A DNA stretch of 64,000 bases. Origin: Haloarchaeobius sp. HME9146. Its GTDB lineage: Archaea; Halobacteriota; Halobacteria; Halobacteriales; Natrialbaceae. The position numbers and the translations under genes were made by a program. The notes below the pieces were generated by a model that saw only the letters and a list, made by a program, of their open reading frames with translations, had not been told where the DNA came from and searched no databases. The DNA is taken from positions 2,480,001 through 2,544,000 of the forward strand of contig NZ_JAODVR010000001.1 in the NCBI RefSeq assembly GCF_025399835.1, given 5' to 3'. Of the stretch, positions 55,425-63,956 are shown piece after piece; the first letter of the stretch is position 1, and the number at the start of each line of letters is the position of its first letter.

Positions 55425-56692
55425 TCTTCCTCCTTCCGCTGTTCTCGCGCCTGCCGTCGTTTCCTTTGGCTGTCAATCCTTTCGAACGCGATTTGAATAT
55501 CCTCTTCATCTATAACTGTTCGACCATCCTCTGCTGCTGTTATTCCTGCCCGTTGGACTAAACTTTGTAAGTCCGCGCCTGACCACCCCTCTGTTCGGCT
55601 AGCGATATCTGCCGTATCCACGCGGTCTGATGTCGGTTTTCCTTGGAGAATCACTTCTAGAATCTCTTGCCGGCCTTTTGCCGTGGGCAACTCAAATTCA
55701 ACTTCCTCACCGAAACGACCTGATCGACGTACAGCTGGATCGATTGCATCTGGTCGATTTGTTGCTCCAATCACAACAACATTTCCTCGATCCTCCAAAC
55801 CGTCAAGAGCGTCGAGGAATTGGGCTACAATACGACGTTCTGTTTCGTCAGCGCCACTGCGGCGGGGAACAATACTATCTATTTCGTCAATAAACACAAT
55901 GGCTGTGGTGTCTTCTTTAGCAGCCTTCGATTCTGCTGAGTTGAAGAGTTTCCGAATTTGCTGCTCGCTTTCACCGTAATACTTGCTGACAATTTCTGGG
56001 CCACCAATGCTGAAAAAGAATCCTTCCAACTCGTTTGCAATCGCCTTCGCAACCATCGTTTTTCCTGTGCCTGGAGGCCCGAAGAAAAGGAGGCCGCGTT
56101 TTATGTCCAGATTCAATTCATCAAACTCCTCGGACCGTTCCCTAGGTATAAATACTGCCTCGCGCACTCTCTCTTTGACTCTTCGAAGACCTCCAATATC
56201 CGCAAACGAAATCTCCGGAAGTTGCTCTGGACGAAAATCCTTCCCCGTCTCTTCCTCTATTGCGTCCTCTTCGCCACCAAGATTTATCGAGATCGTTCCA
56301 ACTTCGACATCTGGTTTTGGTGTAATCTCAACCGGGTCATCACTGATGATACGACAGAAACTATTTGCTTGAGATAGCTCAATCGTATTCCCTACCTCAA
56401 CAGAATCAATTTCATTGCACGGTATCGATCTCACACCGTTTTCGGTTCTGACTACTAAGGTCTCTTCAAGAACTTCTTCAACGACTCCCACTGATCTGTG
56501 GTGCCGCCATCCTTGTTTCTTAGCGATCTCAGTTATGACCCGGCTCCCCCTGACTGAATCTGTTATGACCAAATCACCAGGTTCGACATCGGTGACCTGT
56601 GATTCCACTGTATCATTGTCCCCATCGGTATATCCGATTATGTATTTCCCATCGTCCGCTACATCATTAACGGAGGCAATAGTGGTCACCAT
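55421..56692 (-). CDS. single-domain AAA ATPase, Cdc48/PAN-like
   Basis: The 423-residue protein has a beta-rich N-terminal domain (~1-150), then one AAA module: Walker A GPPGTGKTMVAKAIANE (around 206-213), Walker B AIVFIDEIDSIV, sensor GATNRPDAIDPAVRRSGR and a helical lid. A basic C-terminal helix (RIDSQRKRRQAREQRK) ends it. It should assemble as a hexamer that remodels or unfolds a substrate. It lacks a protease partner gene nearby. It differs from the core Cdc48-type ATPase at the window start by having one AAA domain and AT-rich codons. Confidence 0.85.
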   Translation of the reverse strand: MVTTIASVNDVADDGKYIIGYTDGDNDTVESQVTDVEPGDLVITDSVRGSRVITEIAKKQGWRHHRSVGVVEEVLEETLVVRTENGVRSIPCNEIDSVEVGNTIELSQANSFCRIISDDPVEITPKPDVEVGTISINLGGEEDAIEEETGKDFRPEQLPEISFADIGGLRRVKERVREAVFIPRERSEEFDELNLDIKRGLLFFGPPGTGKTMVAKAIANELEGFFFSIGGPEIVSKYYGESEQQIRKLFNSAESKAAKEDTTAIVFIDEIDSIVPRRSGADETERRIVAQFLDALDGLEDRGNVVVIGATNRPDAIDPAVRRSGRFGEEVEFELPTAKGRQEILEVILQGKPTSDRVDTADIASRTEGWSGADLQSLVQRAGITAAEDGRTVIDEEDIQIAFERIDSQRKRRQAREQRKEEE

Positions 56693-56828
56693 CTATTCCA
56701 ACTCCCATTGTGATATCGTATCAACATACCGGATTGAGAAGGGTAGAATATATACGTATGTGGGTTTGTCACTATTTCCTCCGAAAACAACTTACGTTCA
56801 TGGGAGGCCCACCCCGTGAAGACGAAAA

Positions 56829-57566
56829 TCAGTCGAACAACACGCTGAGAAGAACCCCTAATCGAGAGCGGACGGAATCCACCTCATCTCTTAGCACCTC
56901 CCCCGATCTATGGTGAGCCATCCACCGTCTCTCGGCACGGTTCATATCCTCTATCCGTTCAATCGTCTTCTGATCAAGGGTCACCTTGTCGGTGAGAACA
57001 GCCAACAAATTAGGTGTCCGACCAGCTAAATTGAACTTCTGTCCATTACGTTCTTTTTCAACAACATCGAACCCCTCTCGATCTTCTAGGTAGGCGATCA
57101 TCACCCACTCAAATGCATGAATATACATCGCGAGAGCCGGACGCCAGAGCTCTTTCTTGTAACACTTGTCACCGTCATTAATATGCTCAATTGCTTCCTT
57201 CCCATATTTCATTTCCACGAGTTGTTCACGGGTCGGGTGTGGAAGGATTCTCTCGCGTGGAGACGGGTTCGGAGGTCCAGAAAAGGAAATTCCCTTCCCT
57301 TTGAAAAACTGCGTAATTCGGTCAGGCCCCCAAGGGAATGCCTCCCCACAAGATCGACAATAATCTTCAGCACGCCAGTCATCGGACTTGTCTTGGTGAG
57401 TTTCTCTCCAAGCAAGAACAGATTTGGCTTCACAAGCTGGGCAATCATCGTGTACGTCCTTACCACAGTGCTGGCATTTCGCTTGGTTAACTAGGTTTGA
57501 ATGGTCGGCCTTCCAGTCAATAATATGTCCGTTTGAACAGATGGCCGCAGGGTTGACTTTTCCCAT
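56829..57566 (-). CDS. DUF2321-like zinc protein with helical C-terminus
   Basis: The 245-residue protein has an N-terminal C-x-NGH start (ICSNGHIID), then CQHCG, CPAC and YCRSCGEAFPW: three knuckles as in bacterial DUF2321 proteins. The C-terminal half is helical (ELWRPALAMYIHAFEWVMIA, then TIERIEDMNRAERRWMAHHR), somewhat HEPN-like but without a clear R-x(4-6)-H motif. Function is unknown. It is upstream of the AAA/DUF6414 genes on the same strand (136-bp gap). Confidence 0.7.
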   Translation of the reverse strand: MGKVNPAAICSNGHIIDWKADHSNLVNQAKCQHCGKDVHDDCPACEAKSVLAWRETHQDKSDDWRAEDYCRSCGEAFPWGPDRITQFFKGKGISFSGPPNPSPRERILPHPTREQLVEMKYGKEAIEHINDGDKCYKKELWRPALAMYIHAFEWVMIAYLEDREGFDVVEKERNGQKFNLAGRTPNLLAVLTDKVTLDQKTIERIEDMNRAERRWMAHHRSGEVLRDEVDSVRSRLGVLLSVLFD

Positions 57567-57680
57567 GGCTGTCTTGACCGTGCCTTTTGAACACAGTTAT
57601 AAGATTCGTCCCATCGTTGTATCGGGCGAACCTCCACCAGCATTCTGCCCGCTTCTAAAGTAACACAAAGAAGTGGGGAC

Positions 57681-57701
57681 ACCCCTCGTTGTGAGTGGAA
57701 A
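57681..57701 (-). promoter_or_regulatory. origin-recognition-box-like motif, copy 1
   Basis: On the minus strand it reads TTTCCACTCACAACGAGGGG plus one T. It resembles archaeal Orc1/Cdc6 binding boxes, which pair a TTCCA-type half with a GGGGT end. It lies 115 bp upstream of the DUF2321-like gene start. A second copy, 18 of 21 bases identical, occurs at 59485-59505. Confidence 0.45.
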
Positions 57702-57852
57702 CCACCGATAAAGCCCTTAAAACGGACAAATTCAGAAAATAGTTCCTGAATCTCGGTGTGGGTGGTGACCCACCCCTCAGTGTATGGATCAAGACCCGAC
57801 CATTACAGATTTGATAACACAGAGATAGTTCACTCTCAGACATTTGGAATTC

Positions 57853-59301
57853 TTATTTTGTGTTGGTGATGAATTCGGTGATGAATTCGGTGATGGAATT
57901 GAGGGCCCGGAGGTCTTCTCGGTTATACTGTTTTAGTTTGTCCCACTCAGGTTCCGAGCCGCCATTTTTGTACTGCGTATAGAGTAGACCAACAAGGAAG
58001 CCGTCAAGATCGCTGGTCGGCGTCCAGTCGCTGACGTTCATCGCGACACTCCCAAGGTGGTAGTCCGGAAAGTCACCGAAGAGTTCCTGTTGGGCATAAA
58101 TCCCGAGATCCCAGTATGTGACCTGTGACCTGAGTGATCCGAAGCCATGGGAACTGAGTGATTCCTCAAGGCAAGTTTCGTCGAAGTTGTTCCCGCCGTA
58201 GTAGATGAGCGTCGGGTCGTCGTAATTAGCGACAAACGAGCGCAGGTCTGCGAGCAGTTCTTCCTCGTCGTCAGTATCGAAAAACTGTGTGATGGTGTCA
58301 GTAGTGGTGTCGTAGAAGCCAGCTAGGAATATTTGGCTTTGGTCGAGGTCGGTCTCTAGGTCAAACAGCAGTACCGAATCGTCAAAAACCGGTGAGAGGT
58401 TCTCGGGGGTGTAGATGGTGGGTGTGTCGGTTCGGATAGCATCAGCTTGAGCAAGCCAACGGTCAGCGTGCCAAGCACTCGATCCAGGGAGGTCAATCAG
58501 CGTCCGTCTGTTCGCGGATGTGATGTCGTCGAGGGTGTTGATGGCCTTCTCCTCCATATGCTTGAGGCGGCTAGGGCCGACTTGAATGAGCCGTAGCAGT
58601 TCCGATTTGGGGGTGTCTGGAAGTGTCCCAGTGGTTATGTCTGGGTCGGATGCTGAGAGGTCGATGGTAGCGTAACGTGCATCGGCACCAAGGTCATCGT
58701 GGCAGGCGATATTTAGGACAGGAACGCGGCTGTGAACGGCTCTCCGCCCGCCCATGAGATGGCAGTGACCACATACTACTACGGTTGGTGAATAAGTGGT
58801 GATGGCGTCTGCGACGGAGTGTGAGCCGATTGGACGCTGCCCAAAGCGCCTGGCGTAATCGAGAGTGCCGAACGGAGGTGTGTGAGTGATTAGACACACT
58901 TGCGTCGCATCCGCGACGGCCTCGAACTGCCGAGCGAGGTGTGTCTCGATCTCGTCTTCCGAATAGAGAATATGTCCGGGAGTGTTCTCCAAGCTGCCTT
59001 CCTGGCCGATGAACGCCGTGTCGTCAATGACGTACGGTTCCTTGTGAACGTCGTGGACGTTGGATGGCTCGAATAATGGCGCAGCTGCTCCCGGGAGGTC
59101 ATCGTTACCGCAGACAGCGAAGGCGTTCCCAGTGGTAGTGGCTGCTCCCAGTTCAGCGAGGTGATTTGTATCTCCGTCGTGGAATCGGTTAAGGTCGTCT
59201 CCAGCATACACGATTGCGTCGATATCATCGCGACCATCAAGTGCCTCGTACAGGAGGTTGATATCTTGGACACGCCAATCCGACACCGCAAGCAACTTCA
59301 T
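57853..59301 (-). CDS. phosphoesterase-DEDD exonuclease fusion
   Basis: The 482-residue protein joins two nuclease-type modules. Residues 1-230 are a calcineurin-like metallophosphoesterase: VSDWRVQD, YAGDDL, CGNDDLPG, LITHTPPFG and VVCGHCHLMGG. Residues ~310-480 are an RNase-H-like DEDD exonuclease: LLFDLETD (D-x-E), GGNNFDETCLEE (N-x-D), and YNREDLRALN for the last Asp. A short helix-hairpin-like linker (LLRLIQVGPSRL, INTLDDITSANR) sits between. The fusion suggests a processing or defence nuclease. It ends with the repeat-encoded ITEFITEFITN. Confidence 0.82.
   Translation of the reverse strand: MKLLAVSDWRVQDINLLYEALDGRDDIDAIVYAGDDLNRFHDGDTNHLAELGAATTTGNAFAVCGNDDLPGAAAPLFEPSNVHDVHKEPYVIDDTAFIGQEGSLENTPGHILYSEDEIETHLARQFEAVADATQVCLITHTPPFGTLDYARRFGQRPIGSHSVADAITTYSPTVVVCGHCHLMGGRRAVHSRVPVLNIACHDDLGADARYATIDLSASDPDITTGTLPDTPKSELLRLIQVGPSRLKHMEEKAINTLDDITSANRRTLIDLPGSSAWHADRWLAQADAIRTDTPTIYTPENLSPVFDDSVLLFDLETDLDQSQIFLAGFYDTTTDTITQFFDTDDEEELLADLRSFVANYDDPTLIYYGGNNFDETCLEESLSSHGFGSLRSQVTYWDLGIYAQQELFGDFPDYHLGSVAMNVSDWTPTSDLDGFLVGLLYTQYKNGGSEPEWDKLKQYNREDLRALNSITEFITEFITNTK
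57871..57894 (-). repeat. 12-bp tandem duplication near the gene end
   Basis: gaattcggtgat occurs twice in direct tandem at 57871-57882 and 57883-57894, in frame, giving ITEF ITEF near the C-terminus of the phosphoesterase-exonuclease protein. Confidence 0.9.
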
Positions 59302-59666
59302 CCTATCCTCTGCTGTGAGTTCCTAGATTACAAACATTCGCATCAATACTGTCGCTCTCGCCCCGCCCTAGCCGGCTAGCAGTTCAACCAGAACAACCTC
59401 AACCATCACTAAAACTCTCCTCGTATGGGATATCGAGACGTCACGAACCACCAACGAGGCACGCTCAGCGAAACGCTCGTCACCAGCCCTTGTTGTGAGT
59501 GGATAAGACTCAGCATCACAGACACACGTCACCGTTTCAATTCACACCAACGCATCACTGTCACCTGTAGTCGTACACCACAGTAACAGCTCATTGCCAC
59601 AGCGAGCATCAAGGTCTGTCTGGAGAGCGTCAGAGAAAAGTACTACACCGGCGGAACTTGGTGCGG
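59302..59666. other. spacer with second origin-box-like motif
   Basis: No gene. It lies upstream of the phosphoesterase-exonuclease gene and downstream of the PD-(D/E)XK gene (both minus strand). The motif at 59485-59505 is the main feature. Confidence 0.45.
59485..59505 (-). promoter_or_regulatory. origin-recognition-box-like motif, copy 2
   Basis: The minus strand reads TATCCACTCACAACAAGGGC plus one T, differing at three positions from the motif at 57681-57701. It lies 184 bp upstream of the phosphoesterase-exonuclease start. Both copies have the same orientation relative to the downstream genes. Confidence 0.45.
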
Positions 59667-60932
59667 TTATTCAGTTTTGGGATAGAAGATGTGATCGTAG
59701 TCGTAATACGTTAATTGGTAAATGTCGTTCAATGCGCCTGCGACCTCCTTCGTCACCTCTGCTGGCTCAAATAATTCGTCTCCTTCATCTTTTGTCGGTA
59801 GCTCATCAGCACTCCAGGTTCGGGTGAGTAGCAATCGTCGCCCCCACTCAGAATCGTCGTAGGAGGAATCCCCGAGCTGCTCAAGGAAGGGCTCAAGATC
59901 ATCATCAGGGCCTAGTCTGTCTCCCAGGCTGTAGCTGGTTGTGTATGGCTGAAGTTGGTTCTCTCGAATAATCTCGAGAACCAAGTCTCTCTGTTCATGC
60001 AGAATCTTCCGGAAGACATCGTCTTTGACTTTGCCAGTGGCCGTAGTCATCATATAGCCAGCTCTGATGGTGCCCGTTCTCGAATTGAAATCTAAAATCA
60101 GATAGTTTTCGTGGGACTGCCTGGTCGCACGTCCAGGAGTGTCACCGCGAGGGATATAACTGAACCACAGGTTTCTGGGCATATTCTCCCAACTCTTCGT
60201 TGGGAATGTTTTCTGGCCCGATGCAATCCCTCCAGAGACACCACGTCTGAAGAATCGCCAAAAGCGAACTTCCTCAGTGAGATAGCTCTCAACGTCTTTT
60301 CTGAACGAATTGATTTCGCTGTAGTACTGTTTTCGCACCTGATACGCCTGTTCCAACTGTCCTGACAATGATTGTGAGTCCTTCATGAGAGCGAATCCTC
60401 CAAACGGGGCAAATCCGTTGTCCTCGAATATCTGGATAAGCATCGCCATTACACTCTGGTCGGTCTTGTTCACCGCCTCCGAATCCACGTTGAGTAACGC
60501 CGAAGCAAGATCTCTCCAACTGCACCACAGAAAGTCATCCGGTGGTATACCGGTTCGATCGATGATATTTCGGGGTGGCTGGCTGTCATCTGTGACATGC
60601 CACAGTCGAAGGGATTCCGAGCTCCATCCCTCAATGAGATCATCATATTCATCAGAGAGTTGGTTTGGCCTGGTATGGTCATCGAGTTTGGCCTCGACCA
60701 TGACGGTAAGATTCTGTCCGTCTTCGATGATAACGTCCGGCTCTCGCCGATTTACAGTCTCGTGAAAAGTGAATTCAGGTTCTGACTGTACACTGACACC
60801 CAATGCTGCTTGCTTGAAAATCTCGTTTAGCGCCTCCGTACTCAGTAGCTCAAGACTGCCGAAGACGGCCTTTGTGAGGTCGTCTTCCTTCGAGACGTCT
60901 ATGAACTCATTTACAAGCTCAAATTGAGACAT
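59667..60932 (-). CDS. PD-(D/E)XK nuclease family protein
   Basis: The 421-residue protein carries a nuclease core near residues 60-85: RREPDVIIEDG with Asp, then LTVMVEAKLDDHT with the E-x-K pair, followed by LWHV. The rest is alpha-beta with an aromatic-rich part (FWRFFRRGVSGGIASG, MPRNLWFSYIPRG). The protein is larger than plain nucleases, so the C-terminal part may bind DNA or another protein. It is probably a defence-related nuclease, given its neighbours. Confidence 0.75.
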   Translation of the reverse strand: MSQFELVNEFIDVSKEDDLTKAVFGSLELLSTEALNEIFKQAALGVSVQSEPEFTFHETVNRREPDVIIEDGQNLTVMVEAKLDDHTRPNQLSDEYDDLIEGWSSESLRLWHVTDDSQPPRNIIDRTGIPPDDFLWCSWRDLASALLNVDSEAVNKTDQSVMAMLIQIFEDNGFAPFGGFALMKDSQSLSGQLEQAYQVRKQYYSEINSFRKDVESYLTEEVRFWRFFRRGVSGGIASGQKTFPTKSWENMPRNLWFSYIPRGDTPGRATRQSHENYLILDFNSRTGTIRAGYMMTTATGKVKDDVFRKILHEQRDLVLEIIRENQLQPYTTSYSLGDRLGPDDDLEPFLEQLGDSSYDDSEWGRRLLLTRTWSADELPTKDEGDELFEPAEVTKEVAGALNDIYQLTYYDYDHIFYPKTE

Positions 60933-61083
60933 TCACCATTCCCTGGAGTGGCCAACACATTCCGGAGATAAAACATCGATGGCAAAAAACAAGAGCGTGC
61001 TACAATTTCGGAGGAGCCACTGCGGCCCCCTTTACTACGACAAAACTACCCGCTCTCAACTAACCGCAGTGAACCAGAACGCC

Positions 61084-61311
61084 CTATAACCTACTCCTCA
61101 TCGCAGGATAAATTATCGGCTCGATGATGACCATATCGTGCTTGCAGCACACAATCCCATCCTCAACACTGGCCACACCAAGCTCTGTCAGCCACTCCAA
61201 ATGCCGCTCTGATATTTCATTAACCGGTATGTCTTCCCGGTTCAATCGCTCGATCAAGATCAATTCACTCTCACCGATGTGATCAATCTGGTTCCGCCGG
61301 AGCACCAGCAC
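61084..61311 (-). CDS. small protein, possible winged-helix remnant
   Basis: The 75-residue frame has an HLEWLTELGVASVEDGIVCCKH segment, helical then strand-like, as in a small winged helix. It has no good ribosome-binding site. It may be a real small gene or a fragment. Confidence 0.4.
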   Translation of the reverse strand: MLVLRRNQIDHIGESELILIERLNREDIPVNEISERHLEWLTELGVASVEDGIVCCKHDMVIIEPIIYPAMRSRL

Positions 61312-61501
61312 ATCACCCCATCCTGCGCGGTTCAGTGCAGCAGCGAGATTACCGATAGTGATTAATGGTAGTATCAGTGCTCACGACAATAACACCCGGG
61401 TCGAGCCTGCGATGTCACAGTCACGTATCACAGCCACAGTTCACACTCACACATCACAGTCACCTGAACCGCCACAAACAGCACCCACAAACGTATAGTT
61501 C

Positions 61502-61756
61502 ATGGATTTATTCGTTCCCTTCGACTCTAAAGAGTATGTGAAGATGACTGGCAACACCTACGAAAACGACGATGAGACTGAAGAAGCCGCTGCCGATATC
61601 ATCGAAGAGGCAGCCGAGATGGGTGACCGAGGTGCAAAGTCCCCACCAGAAGGACAGATGTGTGCCCGCTGCGAAGGGGACGCAGTCCCCTGGCCAGGAG
61701 ACGAATGGCTCTGCGAGGAACACCAACGAGAGTATTTCGAGGAACGGCACGGCTAA
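61502..61756 (+). CDS. small zinc-finger protein
   Basis: The 84-residue protein has a C-terminal finger CARCEGDAVPWPGDEWLCEEH (CxxC ... C-x-x-H), preceded by an acidic helix (DETEEAAADIIEEAAEM). Acidic composition and GC-rich codons suggest a genuine halophile gene. A start at ATG 61502 is taken; ATG at 61544 (MTGNTYEN) is an alternative. Confidence 0.6.
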   Translation: MDLFVPFDSKEYVKMTGNTYENDDETEEAAADIIEEAAEMGDRGAKSPPEGQMCARCEGDAVPWPGDEWLCEEHQREYFEERHG

Positions 61757-61853
61757 GGAGCCCAATCCGCTCTCAGTGACTACCGCCGCGGATTCTTCAT
61801 AAGGCTCCACTTGTGCTCCGACATGTCTGTTCCATCTTGGAATCGGTCGGTGA

Positions 61854-62309
61854 TCATCGGTCTGGTTGCACAAGAAGTTCCGGAGGGACGACGGTGTATT
61901 CTACGTAAAACTCGTCCAAACCGATTGCTTTCGCTATCATACATCGATGGTGGCCGTCCGTGGTAACGAAAAAACGGTCACCACGCTGTTGAAGCACTGG
62001 GGGCCACGAATTTTCCAACCCCAAATTCTTCTCAAGTATACACACCAGAATTCTCTTGATGCGGTGCGTCTCCAACCGATCTGACATCCCAAGCGAACCC
62101 GCAATTGCAGAAGGATTGATATAGCTCTGATATTCGGGCAATAAGCCTTCTTTCCGTTCCTCATCGATGGTGCAGTTAGGCTCTTCCCATGAGTCCACGA
62201 CATCGGTAGGGGATTCAACATCACCCTCGTGCGTACGTTTTAGTAGAGATATTGCTCGGTGACATTGTCTTGGTGTCAGAGAGAGGGTTTCTCCGGAGGG
62301 CCTCTGCAT
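61854..62309 (-). CDS. ParB/sulfiredoxin-like domain protein
   Basis: The 151-residue protein has in its C-terminal half a ParB-like core: FVTTDGHHRCMIAKAIGLDEF, matching the D-G-x-H-R loop of ParB/Srx folds, which bind nucleotides or phosphate. The front is helical (YQSYINPSAIAGSLGM). Small isolated proteins of this type occur in phages and elements as adaptors or nucleases. Function unknown. Confidence 0.65.
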   Translation of the reverse strand: MQRPSGETLSLTPRQCHRAISLLKRTHEGDVESPTDVVDSWEEPNCTIDEERKEGLLPEYQSYINPSAIAGSLGMSDRLETHRIKRILVCILEKNLGLENSWPPVLQQRGDRFFVTTDGHHRCMIAKAIGLDEFYVEYTVVPPELLVQPDR

Positions 62310-62805
62310 ATCTACCGTGAATCAGAACAAGATAATAAACATATTCACCAGATAAACCCCGCTTAGAACCGATACACAACAAGCCCCGTTATCGATACCA
62401 AGTGCAGAACTGATCTGGAGACTGGTTTAATCAGTCTATTCTGGAGGGTACAGCGAACCTTTGGCAGATTCTGTCATTCGGAACTACCGCTTCTTGGTGG
62501 GACAGCCAAGTAAGAGGCTCAGATGGATCCGGTCAGACTGCGTTCGCCCGCGGTACTGTCTGGGGTGGTGGACGGTCAAATACGATCGAGCTTTTAGGAA
62601 ATCACTTCCTCGACATCTCCGTTCTGAGCGCACCCACTATTTCATTAATAAGCAGTTCGCTTAGACGGCGTCAAACGCCTACATTCAACGAGTATAATGG
62701 GAGGCTCCACCATATATTTTACAATCTCACATAATGGATTTCATCTACCTGAACAAGGTCGAACAGCGCCAGAACAGGTAGCCGAGATCGGCGGTCACGG
62801 GAGTC
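62310..62805. other. spacer at the right edge of the island
   Basis: No gene supported. Several TTG/GTG frames of 60-70 codons have composition unlike proteins. Its right part contains the first copy of a 52-bp repeated sequence (62734-62785). Possible decayed insertion remnant. Confidence 0.4.
62734..62785 (+). repeat. 52-bp repeat, copy 1
   Basis: The copy beginning atggatttcatctacctgaa and the copy at 63905-63956 match at 41 of 52 positions without gaps. Both read as a 15-codon frame (MDFIYLNKVEQRQNR, then TAG) and both end tagccga. Confidence 0.8.
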
Positions 62806-63816
62806 CTATCCGACGATTCCAAGGATACCGAGAGTCCACCGAACGATCTCAGAGGTAGCCAACAGGGCACCTTCCAACCGGGACAGGACTCGCCCCGTCC
62901 AGAGGGCAGCGACCAACAGGAGAGAGATTCCAGCCAACCACGCGAACGTTTGCAGTGCCAGGCCGCTCACGGCGAGTGGACGAACGACCGCCGCAACGCC
63001 CAGGATTGCCGTGAGATTGTAGATATTGCTGCCGATCACGTTTCCGACCGAGACACCGAGGCTCCCCCGCTTGATTGCCACCAGCGAGACGGCGAACTCC
63101 GGGGTCGACGTCCCCGCTGCGACGATGGTCCCGCCGATGACCCACTCGGAGATGCCGACGCCGCGGGCTAACTCCGATGCAGCCAGCACCATGTAATCAC
63201 CGCTCACCAGCACCAGCGCCAGACCACCAAGCAAGAGTCCGACATCGCGCCCGCGGAATGTCACACGTTCGGTCGCTGCGCTGACCACGCCTTCGGTCGC
63301 TGCGCTGACCACGCCCCCGTCTCCGGTTAACTGACCGGTGGGTGTCGTCGAGTCCGTCTGGGTGGCACGGAGCAGATAGGCCGTATAGGCGACGAACACG
63401 CCTACCAGGAGTGTCCCTTCCAGCCGCGTAATCGTGAGGTCGAAGATCACGATGCCACCGACGAGCATGCTCCCCAGGAGTGCGGCGCCGTCACGATGGA
63501 CGAGTGATTCTGCAATCGGAATCACCTTCACCAGCGATAGCACGCCCAGGACGAACGCGAGATTGTAGATGTTCGAGCCGAGGACGTTGGCGACCGCGAT
63601 ATCACCGGCCCCTTTGAGCGCAGCGTCGACCGACACCGCCAGTTCAGGTGTCGACGTTCCCATCGCGACGATGGTCAGTCCGATGGTGAGGTCCGAGAGT
63701 CCGAACCGTCGAGCCAGCCGTACGACTGCATCGACCAGGAGCCGTGCCCCAATCCACAGTCCCAGTATGGAGAGCAGAATCACACCGATCTGGACGACCG
63801 GGCCGCCTTGAACCAT
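62806..63816 (-). CDS. CaCA-family sodium/calcium antiporter (YrbG type)
   Basis: The 336-residue membrane protein has two homologous alpha-repeats, GLTIVAMGTSTPELAVSV and GGTIVAAGTSTPEFAVSL, each followed by GSNIYNL. These define the ion path of the CaCA superfamily. About ten hydrophobic helices are visible. It exchanges cations, probably Na+ for Ca2+, across the cell membrane. The cytoplasmic loop between the halves contains a duplicated VVSAATE motif. GC-rich codon use matches the chromosome, so the island ends to its left. Confidence 0.92.
   Translation of the reverse strand: MVQGGPVVQIGVILLSILGLWIGARLLVDAVVRLARRFGLSDLTIGLTIVAMGTSTPELAVSVDAALKGAGDIAVANVLGSNIYNLAFVLGVLSLVKVIPIAESLVHRDGAALLGSMLVGGIVIFDLTITRLEGTLLVGVFVAYTAYLLRATQTDSTTPTGQLTGDGGVVSAATEGVVSAATERVTFRGRDVGLLLGGLALVLVSGDYMVLAASELARGVGISEWVIGGTIVAAGTSTPEFAVSLVAIKRGSLGVSVGNVIGSNIYNLTAILGVAAVVRPLAVSGLALQTFAWLAGISLLLVAALWTGRVLSRLEGALLATSEIVRWTLGILGIVG
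63268..63315 (-). repeat. 24-bp tandem duplication in the antiporter loop
   Basis: Two identical 24-bp units, 63268-63291 and 63292-63315 (ttcggtcgctgcgctgacca...), encode the repeated VVSAATE segment of the hydrophilic loop. The reading frame is kept. Confidence 0.95.
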
Positions 63817-63904
63817 CGTCCGTGTCTACTGTCGGTCGGTCAATCAAAGTTGGGCACGCAGTTCACCCCATCGGTCGCAGAAGTTCTATCCACCGTTCTG
63901 TACC

Positions 63905-63956
63905 ATGCGTTTCAGCTACCTGGACACGGTCGAACACCGCAGCAAGCGGTAGCCGA
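63905..63956 (+). repeat. 52-bp repeat, copy 2
   Basis: The second copy (MRFSYLDTVEHRSKR, then TAG) lies about 90 bp upstream of the antiporter start; the first lies just past the gene's 3' end. The pair flanks the gene. Confidence 0.8.

Larger units (their letters stand above)
30287..62805. mobile_element. AT-richer accessory island (limits approximate)
   Basis: Between the chorismate mutase gene and the antiporter gene the sequence becomes visibly AT-richer and patchy. Codon use shifts away from GC-ending codons and ortholog-type core genes vanish. The segment holds a tyrosine integrase, a serine recombinase, several nucleases, a methyltransferase and many orphan genes. No tRNA or obvious direct att repeat marks the edges, so the boundaries are only where the gene content and composition change. 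It is probably a composite of several insertions rather than one element. Confidence 0.6.

Noticed and set aside
61410-61466. Several tcaca-type short repeats, possible tandem array or CRISPR-like repeats
   Set aside because: Units are about 5-10 bases, irregularly spaced and lack unique spacers, so not a CRISPR array; treated as simple low complexity.
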